A stretch of DNA of 35,393 nt, taken from assembly GCA_000708835.1 (NCBI GenBank), contig DF237678.1, positions 1-35,393 of the forward strand. Reading direction: 5' to 3'. Below are positions 29,701-35,393 of the stretch, piece by piece (within the stretch, counting starts at the first letter, position 1; each line of letters begins with the position of its first letter). The translations under genes and the position numbers were made by a program. The notes beneath the pieces were generated by a model that was not told the DNA's origin, did not search any database, and was given only the letters and a program-made list of their open reading frames with translations. Source of the DNA: Klebsormidium nitens (taxonomy: Eukaryota; Streptophyta; Klebsormidiophyceae; Klebsormidiales; Klebsormidiaceae).

Positions 29701-32045
29701 CTTGCTTTGGGAGCGCACTTAACATTTGCGCCACAAGTTTTTGTGGGCCCATCTTGGATCGGAAGAACAACGAGTCCGGATGGTATATAAAGACAACGCC
29801 CTCTTTAAGTGCTGTAGAAGGTCAGCGTGGAACATGTCTTGACATTCTCTTGGCCAGAAAAGTACTTGACGACATGCAGAGATATGGTCCACAGTGATTT
29901 TGTCCCCATAATTGCGCTCCAGACTGGGATGACCACAAGTACAGCTGGCGTTGCATACACACCCCCAATGGTTTTGTAACGGAAGACTGGAAAAATTCTG
30001 GAAATTTCCAATATCTTTATGAACCTCAGGGTTTCCATTCGTTAGGAAAGCCTTTTCTCAAGTGTTGTGTGATGGACTTGGCTTATGCGTCACAACAAAA
30101 TCTGTCAAACCCCGCATCATCACCCTCAAACTTCACCGGCGCATTCATCAAGGCTCACCCGCAGCCAAATCCTGCTCAAATGTCCGACACTTTCCAATCT
30201 TTTTTTCTGTCTTTACTCACTGTTACAGCCCAGCACCACCATCTTCAATCCCACCTCAAACAAAATTCAAACCCCTTAATTTAAACACTGGGGCGTCCGC
30301 CACCAGTTCTTCCTCCGGCTCTTTCTGATACTCCAACATTCTCAACCTAACCCAAAATCTAGGAAACCCCTGAAGATAACCATACGTCTGTAGACCTACA
30401 TCTTACCTTCAAAGACAAGGACTAAATGCCCAGAGGCCTAACCTGGACCACCACCCTCATCAACTGCCAAACAACCAATTACAACTCTTTCTGCAGCAAA
30501 CCCTCTCAAAGTCCAACTGGCCATATTCCCGTTCATCACTATTGTCCGACAAAGCCAAACCCCGTATCCTTAACCCGCCTTTCACCGAGCCGCACTTACC
30601 TTAACAACTGCGTCCATGAACGGGGCGTCCGCCACTAGCTCCTCCTCAAACTCCTCTTCAAACTCCCACGTCCGCTCGGCCCCCTTCGACCGCTTTTCCC
30701 CCCGCTCTTTTACCCCCTCTTTCAACCCCCCCTTTCCGGCGTGCGCCCGGTCACCCTCTCTTTTCTTCGTGTGTGGCCTCTGCCATTCGCCGCCCGGCTG
30801 AGACGGGCTCATACTAGTTAGCGACGTGCTTGCGTTGGGGCGCAGCGACTTGTCCCGTGAGTCTGAAGGCTGCAGCCGCTTTGAGGCCTGCATGGGACAA
30901 TCTTGGATTAGTACTAATAAGACGGTTTGCTTTTAACGCATGGGAGGAGCGGAGTGTTTTTGGGGCACTGTTTGTAATGCTGCTTGAAAAAAAAGACGGG
31001 GAATCCATTATACGAATACAGCAAGTATGCGCCGGTGAAATCTTTCAGAATTGGAGTAAAGAATTGAGGAGTGGTACAAAAAGCGTATGGTTGCAAAATT
31101 GGCGTAATGTCCGCAAGGCTGTTGCCAAACAAAAGATTCAAGGACCAAACGGAGCTCCACTCTCAGTAAAATTCTAATCTTGGTGTCTTCTGCCTGACGG
31201 TGACCACAATTCGAATCTGCTGAACCCAAGAGAGAAGGCACTTTGCAGGGAGTCAATCAGAGGCCCAGACAGCTTTGAAGAAATGACATGAACCGAGGTC
31301 AAATAATGAGCGACGCACTTGGAGCAGAAATTACAATTCTAGCATAAGCCGCAGTTTTTTTGCGGAGGACAAAAGTAAGCCACTGGCTACAAACGGAAAG
31401 CGATTCAGTGCTGTTGAAGAAAGGTAGAAGACTACTCTTCACAAGCTGCCTAAGATATAAGCTGGCTAACCAAGAAGCAAGTCAGGTCTATCAAAGCTGA
31501 CAAAGCGCTTCGAGAGTTCACTCCTTGATGTCGAGTAAAACGACCAACCTTGCTTTCAAAACGAGCCACTCTGATCATTTGAGAAGAATCCTGTGAAACC
31601 CTGACTCCTTGCTTTCCACACCACTGCATTGTACACATCTGCTTTTGCCCTGATTATGACACCTTTGGCAGAAGACTCCTTCTACATTTTGGATGCACAG
31701 CTCTTCCATTGCAGCATTTTCCAGAAAGGCCTTAAGGGGGCACTCTTGGTAATGGTGAACTGCTTAATCACGGCAGTGACAGCGCTGGCTGAATTTACTC
31801 ACCATCCCTGGGAGGCCCTCAAGTCCAAATCCCGAGTGCTTCAACAGCCGGCCGCCGGGAGCCCCGAACAGTGCATCACTTTTCAGCAGGCTCGGCGCGC
31901 ACTTCCGCTGTGCAATAAACCCGGCTATACCACCACCGGCGGTAGAAAGACAAGTTTTGCGGGGTGACCGAGCTGCTGCTCTCTGGAAAAATTGTCTGCA
32001 GCCGCCCAGTCGAAGCAGCGTCGTGTGCGCCCCGAGGGCGGACAT
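20744..32045 (-). CDS. DEG9: DEG9-type serine protease with PDZ-like regions, at least eleven exons
   Basis: Exons in transcript order (minus strand): 32045-31803, 30887-30600, 29439-29302, 28708-28556, 26157-26013, 24906-24608, 23897-23706, 23059-22937, 22396-22325, 21451-21340, 20832-20744; all phases agree over about 618 aa. The S1/HtrA triad is visible with this start: His216 ([12 protein letters not shown]), Asp247 (GTECDIALL) and Ser325 ([10 protein letters not shown], split over exons 5/6). Hallmarks of plant DEG9 are clear: [56 protein letters not shown] and [23 protein letters not shown]-like regions follow at about residues 372-480 and 487-618. Arabidopsis DEG9 is an ATP-independent nuclear/nucleolar protease. 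Exon 2 is charged and basic, which could suit a nuclear protein; exon 1 looks like an organellar presequence and is the least certain exon. The exon 2 acceptor has a TACTAAT branch-point-like word. The last ~20 residues expected from the family are not assigned. Confidence 0.88.
22540..22601. repeat. Two adjacent hairpins in DEG9 intron 8
   Basis: AACCTTTTTGGGTCGA (22540-22555) and TCGACTCAAAAAGGTT (22568-22583) are inverted copies with one mismatch around a 12-base loop. Immediately after, TACCTA and TAGGTA flank a short spacer (22583-22601). The first stem of 15/16 is unlikely by chance in a given place, but over 35 kb some such stems are expected. No transposon-like target duplication is seen. 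Confidence 0.5.
24180..24601 (-). repeat. Decayed copies of the DEG9 exon 6 end and donor
   Basis: The live exon end reads, on the plus strand, CCTCACCTCCTTGAGCACGT, TGTAGGCAAACGAAG and further GTCTCCGTATCAGCACTCC. About 125 bp lower (24476 on), CCTCACCTCTTTGAAAACGT, TGTAAGCAAACGAAA and ATCTCCGGATAAGCACTCCC repeat it at high similarity, donor included. A weaker copy begins near 24369 (GCTCACTCCTTCTAGCGAGC). A third at about 24209-24283 keeps AAACGAGAG and CCCTACGACTGCCG. The reading frame is lost in the outer copies. Confidence 0.75.
24907..25380 (-). repeat. Ladder of decayed DEG9 exon 6 acceptor copies, ~114-bp period
   Basis: The live exon 6 starts at 24906 with GTAACAGCGGCGGGCCC, encoding the catalytic NSGGP. 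Going into the intron, the same AG plus exon-start word recurs: acceptor at about 25024 (GGTAACAGCGGCGGGCCCGC, nearly perfect), 25134 (AATAACAGCGGCAGCCCC, weaker), 25248 (GATGACAGCCGCCGCCCC) and perhaps 25360. The flanking intron text GGTTAAAAAGCCTGTTAGCT and GGTTGAGATTCTTGTTAGCT recurs too. Spacing is 110-117 bp. Copies become less similar with distance. Confidence 0.8.
26158..26800 (-). repeat. Ladder of five decayed DEG9 exon 5 acceptor copies, ~120-bp period
   Basis: The live exon 5 starts at 26157 (GATGGAGTAACCGTTGTCGG). In the intron, five further segments with an AG and exon-like continuation appear, with junctions near 26280, 26408, 26535, 26651 and 26770. The second reads GACGGAGCAACAGTTGTCCG. 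The fourth still translates to [17 protein letters not shown], against [18 protein letters not shown] in the exon. The third keeps GTTTCGCAGATCGAAGTGAC, against GTATCGCGAATCGAGGTGAC. Stops and indels make them non-coding. They account for the first ~640 bp of a 2.4-kb intron. Confidence 0.82.
26801..28555. other. Rest of DEG9 intron 4, no further feature resolved
   Basis: Beyond the ladder, this intron holds no exon I can support. Open frames such as 27377-27694 (+) have no family resemblance or splice logic. The text could be older, fully decayed junction copies, but I cannot demonstrate it by eye. Confidence 0.35.
29578..29658. repeat. Short direct repeat in DEG9 intron 2
   Basis: TCTAGCTAGCGCCCAA is followed after a few bases by TCTAGCTAGTGCCCAA (about 29619-29653), an 18-bp tandem repeat with one change. 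Probably simple slippage. Confidence 0.6.
30105..30335 (-). repeat. Decayed copies of the DEG9 exon 2 end in intron 2
   Basis: The live exon 2 end contains, on the plus strand, GGGGCGTCCGCCACTAGCTC followed by CTCCTCAAACTCCTC. About 330 bp lower, GGGGCGTCCGCCACCAGTTC and TTCCTCCGGCTCTTTC recur at 30291-30326. A possible further copy of the exon-flanking text AAACCCCGTATCCTTAACCC appears as AAACCCCGCATCATCACCCT near 30108. The donor copy is lost. Confidence 0.6.
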
Positions 32046-32185
32046 AACTACGAAATTGCAGAAGGCGAGCAGCCTATCAATGACATGTAGGACAGCCTTT
32101 GGAACCAGAAGAGACGGCCGCAAAAGATCCAACTTGTCAGAAGCTGACAACCTGTTTACACCTTTAAAAACTTCTGCAAGGCTAT

Positions 32186-33850
32186 ATGGGGCCTCATGCA
32201 TTGAGTCATTCAGCTGAGCGCTGCAAGCCCACGTGGAGTGTCTCCCGCCAAAAAGTATACCTCGACTGCATTAAAATCTGCAAAACGAACCGGCTACAAG
32301 CATCTCAGTCCGAGATCATTGACTTTATCAGACAAAACTTCTTTGTAACACAGCACAACAACGGGCGGAACATCTCAGCTGGACAAATCTCCGAAGTGAC
32401 ACACACATGGTTGTTACAGCGAGTTGGCACTTCCGAAACCCTTGCGCTTCGAATTGCTAAGAAACTCCACAAATGTCTCGTTTCGGGTTTCAAAGAAATT
32501 TGGATTATAAGATGCGATAAAATGCGGGGAAAAAAACTGCTCTTCAAAGACCGTATGAAGCTTTTTCAAGCACAAAAACCCCTACACGAGATGACTGAAG
32601 ATGACTACATCCAGTTTGCCGAAGCATGGCGGGCACCTGAACGCTCTCGAGCAAAAAACCCCTTGTCGACCGAGGCTACAATCCAACCAAAACGTAAAGC
32701 TACAGACACAATTTTTCGTCCTTCTAGCCCCAAAACACACACCTCCCTCCCTTCACGCGAAACAAAAACCATCGACAGACAATCACCCTGCGTCAACATA
32801 CATAGTAACAGTATTGCAACTGAAACGCAGCACGTTGACTATGATTCCGATGTCCCAATTCTTGAGCTTGGAACAGAAAGATTCCGCAAACGGTATAAAC
32901 AGTTGGCTCCCCAAGCAGGCTCCTCAAACACCAATCCAAACCCTACATCAACTGCTCAACAACCATCATTCAACATGTCAACTGTGGGGCACCGCACAAA
33001 GACTTTCAATGCACACAAGCTGAACCAAACGGTACCCACTAATATGAGAAACTTACAAATATCAAAACGAACTCTACCGACCTTCATCACACAACAAACA
33101 ATCAAGCCTCCAAATGCGCCGCAAGCATCACATGCTGAGATGAGCAGCCCCGATCGGGGCCCTTCGGGCACGCCCAAATCCGCCATATCTATGCCCCCTC
33201 TGAGAAACAATGTAGACAAGCATGCGAAGATAGTTTCTCCTAGAATAAAGAAACATTCTGACCTAACGGGGACAACACAGATCACATCGACCAGCACACA
33301 CAAACCTGTACTCACATGTACAACTCAGATCGGCAAAAAGCGATGCTCATCCTCGATTGATCAAGCCACCCAAATCCAATCAAAACGCCACTGCCATGCA
33401 ACATTCATTCCTCGACAAGAAAAACCAAAACATCTGATCACTCCCGAATCTCCGACAATATTGTATGGCAAATTCCTACTTTTGAGAAATAAAAGGAAGA
33501 TAAGACCTGGCCACGATAATTTGTCCCCGCAGAGGAAGAAGCAAGTAACGTCCGCAACCAACAGGATCACTACCCCAAATGTCGACCTACCACCACGACC
33601 ATCTACGCCTATACCAGCCTTACGCACTAACTCCGCCGCTCCACCCCAAAACCGCAGCGTCCTTCGTTACGGCACGGGCGCAGTAAACACCAAAAGGAAA
33701 AGGTCTACCAGAGACGCCCACCGTATAGGGTGGGTGCAAACCCCCTTACCTTCTTCCCTCCTCCCCACTGGGGGAAGAGTGGAGGAGACCACCACCGTGA
33801 ACCCAAGACCCCAACGCTCGCGCAAACGCCCTGCGCGCTATCAGATTTAA
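32186..33850 (+). CDS. Unrecognised basic, disordered protein encoded in the retroposed element
   Basis: The frame is 554 codons from an ATG at 32186, but the first ~15 codons lie in flanking DNA and the left target-site repeat. The genuine element frame is therefore open at its 5' end, and the first internal Met is in MRGKKLLF. About 140 N-terminal residues look folded (SRQKVYLDCIKICKTNRLQA, then ISEVTHTWLLQRV and SGFKEIWIIRC). The rest is Thr/Pro/Ser/Lys-rich and low-complexity, ending in a basic tail (RSRKRPARYQI). This resembles the general make-up of nucleic-acid-binding ORF1 proteins of non-LTR elements, but I recognise no named domain. The intact length suggests a young insertion. Confidence 0.55.
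   Translation: MGPHALSHSAERCKPTWSVSRQKVYLDCIKICKTNRLQASQSEIIDFIRQNFFVTQHNNGRNISAGQISEVTHTWLLQRVGTSETLALRIAKKLHKCLVSGFKEIWIIRCDKMRGKKLLFKDRMKLFQAQKPLHEMTEDDYIQFAEAWRAPERSRAKNPLSTEATIQPKRKATDTIFRPSSPKTHTSLPSRETKTIDRQSPCVNIHSNSIATETQHVDYDSDVPILELGTERFRKRYKQLAPQAGSSNTNPNPTSTAQQPSFNMSTVGHRTKTFNAHKLNQTVPTNMRNLQISKRTLPTFITQQTIKPPNAPQASHAEMSSPDRGPSGTPKSAISMPPLRNNVDKHAKIVSPRIKKHSDLTGTTQITSTSTHKPVLTCTTQIGKKRCSSSIDQATQIQSKRHCHATFIPRQEKPKHLITPESPTILYGKFLLLRNKRKIRPGHDNLSPQRKKQVTSATNRITTPNVDLPPRPSTPIPALRTNSAAPPQNRSVLRYGTGAVNTKRKRSTRDAHRIGWVQTPLPSSLLPTGGRVEETTTVNPRPQRSRKRPARYQI
32212..32229. repeat. Left copy of the target-site duplication
   Basis: AGCTGAGCGCTGCAAGCC matches 34025-34042 exactly. The first A is ambiguous with the A-rich tail, so the duplication is 17 or 18 bp. 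It defines the left border of the inserted retroelement. Confidence 0.85.
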
Positions 33851-34025
33851 TGCGCATTTACCATGGATTCAACGAATATACTGCATGAGCCAGCCCCTCG
33901 AGTTTCTAGTCTTTATTTGCGATATCGCGTATGCCAGTCAGCAGCTTCCATCTGACGAACTGCTTGAGGCCAGATTATTGAATCAAAAAAAAAAATAAAA
34001 ATAAAAATAAAAATAAAAATAAAAA
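32230..34025 (+). mobile_element. Retroposed element (LINE-like or retrocopy), probably 5' truncated
   Basis: The 1.8-kb insert is bounded by an exact 17-18 bp direct repeat and ends in a run of A followed by five TAAAAA-type repeats (33985-34025). These are hallmarks of target-primed reverse transcription. Inside is one intron-free ORF running from the left border to 33850, then ~135 bp of 3' non-coding text. No reverse transcriptase or endonuclease motif is visible, so it is either a LINE fragment carrying an ORF1-like gene, a non-autonomous element, or a processed copy of a cellular mRNA. It sits about 185 bp upstream of the assumed DEG9 start, in opposite orientation. Confidence 0.8.
33985..34025 (+). 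repeat. A-rich (TAAAAA)n retroposon tail
   Basis: A run of eleven A is followed by TAAAAATAAAAATAAAAA-type units up to the right target-site repeat. It marks the 3' end of the retroposed element. Confidence 0.9.
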
Positions 34026-34042
34026 GCTGAGCGCTGCAAGCC
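34025..34042. repeat. Right copy of the target-site duplication
   Basis: AGCTGAGCGCTGCAAGCC, identical to 32212-32229. Beyond it the original locus continues as a GC- and CpG-rich stretch (about 34043-34290), which may be the displaced upstream region of DEG9. Confidence 0.85.
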
Positions 34043-34533
34043 GACCCGCGGCCCGCGACCATGCACGCGGCCGTGGCATCGTCAACCGTCCGATTTTATC
34101 CTTGATCGCCCGGCCGGCCGCGCTTTCGAGCGATGCGCGCGCATGCCCGAAGTGCTCGAGCTAGCGCGGCAACCTTCAACATGCAAAACCTCGGGGCAAA
34201 CCTCTGCCATGCAAGATGCAGCGGCGGCGGCCGCGCGCCACCTTAGTTGCTCGTGCATACGCGGCCGCGCAGCAGGCTGGACTGCAAGCGTGGTCATATC
34301 AGTACTGATAAGTTACGCGAAGGCCGCACTCCAGCCCACACTCCAGTGGTTCGGAACAGATCGAAGCTGCGCCACACTGACTCTGAAAAGCGGGGTCTTC
34401 GGTGGATCGGCCTAATTCTTTCAAATCAGAAAAGTACAAGAAACAACCTGTAAGATATGCACAGGCGTCCCTGCAACTTTGTTGCACGGCACAGCGTGTT
34501 GGACTTCCACAGGGCGGGTTGGTTCTTCTCAGG

Positions 34534-34766
34534 AGCCGAACCGGGGCCGAACCAGAGCTTCCGCTCCGGAAAGTGGTGGACGAACCGGAGCTAAGCCCCG
34601 GTTCCCGGCCGGTTCTCAGAGAGAACAGGAACCGGTTCCCACAAATCGGAGCCGATTCTCATACACCGGTTCCTGTTCTCTTTGAACTGGCCTCAAACCG
34701 GGCCTGGTTCCGGTTCGTCCGCCACTTTACCGGAGCAGGATGCTCCGGTTCGGCCCCGGTTCGGCT
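34534..34766. repeat. 233-bp fold-back element
   Basis: The left arm begins AGCCGAACCGGGGCCGAACC, and the reverse complement of the right arm begins with the same 20 bases. Matching continues with small gaps (GCTCCGG, AAAGTGG, GGACGAACCGGA, AGAGAACAGGAACCGGT) to a central AATCGG-AG-CCGATT. Arms are about 115 bp at roughly 80% identity by eye. GGTTC/GAACC words are also repeated inside each arm. No target duplication or transposase is seen at the borders. It could be a MITE-like fold-back or a hairpin-RNA locus. Confidence 0.8.
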
Positions 34767-34914
34767 GCCGTTCGAAGGCAAGCCGCCTTGTGTTCATCTC
34801 GCGCGTGCAGCTCGATCCTTGGAGATTCAACAAACCATTTACTGCGTCTGGGAGAAGGTCACAATGACATTCCCTTCTGGAAACAGGCTGCCGCTCAGGG
34901 GCGGCGATTCAAAA

Positions 34915-35007
34915 ATGTCTGGCACCACATTGCGCGGCGAGATTGGAAAAGACGGAAAACTTGGACTCGAAACGGACTCAGAAACATGGCTTCAAGTGGA
35001 TAAATTA
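34915..35007 (+). CDS. Possible first exon of a gene leaving the window
   Basis: An ATG at 34915 opens a 31-codon stretch (MSGTTLRGEIGKDGKLGLET and on) that ends at TTA before a GTAAGC donor, phase 0. The composition looks protein-like, but no family is recognised. The longer frame through the fold-back (from 34402) is rejected as an artefact. No second exon can be identified before the window ends. Confidence 0.28.
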
Positions 35008-35393
35008 GTAAGCCTCCGAACCCGGTGAGTCAGAGGCATGAATCTCCTCAAAGGCGACCCCATCTTTGCCAGGTGAGAGTCTGGCACGTTCCATATCTTG
35101 GCTATCATGCAAAATGGAGAGTTGTAAATTTTTAAGATTGAAGTCAAGTACGTAAGGTAAAAGATGAAAAGATTGTCCGTTGCTCAACTGATATGAGGCT
35201 CATGAAGTATCAGAATCGAACGTCGTGAATATACTCCTAAAGCTGATCTCGCGGGTCAAGCTCAAGCCTACTAGTAGCATACGTACTCGTCATTACTATT
35301 TCCGATAGCCTGCCGAGTGTTCAGAAAAGAGAAAGTCGAAGGAGTAACCGTCTTGGAAAAGAGAGTTTGACTATCGGCCTACATCAGATCCAA
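35008..35393. other. Window end, no feature seen
   Basis: No supported exon or RNA gene. It may be intron of the putative gene starting at 34915. Confidence 0.3.

Noticed and set aside
34402-35028. 208-codon plus-strand frame
   Set aside because: It runs through the fold-back arms, which create the repeated EPEL-like residues. Only the last ~31 codons before a GTAAGC donor are kept as a weak exon candidate.

Overview
The window looks like intron-rich nuclear DNA of a green-lineage eukaryote, most likely a streptophyte alga or early-diverging plant. The evidence is a plant-type DEG9 serine protease, GT-AG introns of 0.1-2.4 kb, and a plant/fungal-type acyl-dihydroxyacetone-phosphate-reductase-like SDR. 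A Klebsormidium-like genome is my first guess, but the sequence alone does not prove it. Nothing here looks bacterial or viral.

Layout: (1) 683-4632 (+) is a four-exon short-chain dehydrogenase/reductase of 289 aa with a complete Asn-Ser-Tyr-Lys active site. (2) 4633-6893 is a convergent intergenic stretch. (3) 6894-16772 (-) is a fourteen-exon secreted multi-Kazal protease inhibitor. I resolve 1135 aa and 23 Kazal or Kazal-like modules, mostly with Lys or Arg at the predicted P1 position. (4) 17398-17526 (-) is a possible first exon of a small unknown gene. (5) 17527-20743 is gene-poor and rich in palindromes. (6) 20744-32045 (-) is a DEG9-type serine protease in at least eleven exons, with the His-Asp-Ser triad split over exons 3, 4 and 6. 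(7) 32230-34025 is an inserted retroelement or retrocopy with a 17-18 bp target-site duplication, an A-rich (TAAAAA)n tail and one long unfamiliar ORF, sitting just upstream of the DEG9 start. (8) 34534-34766 is a 233-bp fold-back element, followed by a possible first exon of a gene that runs out of the window.

The most striking signal links all three multi-exon genes. Several long introns carry a ladder of decayed copies of the adjacent intron-exon junction. Upstream of an exon, the copies span the 3' splice site plus the first 25-90 bases of that exon. Downstream of an exon, they span the exon end plus its 5' splice site. Spacing is often regular (about 110-125 bp in DEG9, about 80 bp in one Kazal intron), and similarity appears to fall with distance from the live exon. 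This suggests that introns here lengthen by repeated tandem duplication of splice junctions, with the outer copies falling silent. I regard this as the candidate undescribed system of the window. It rests on alignments by eye and needs a self-dotplot and RNA-seq.
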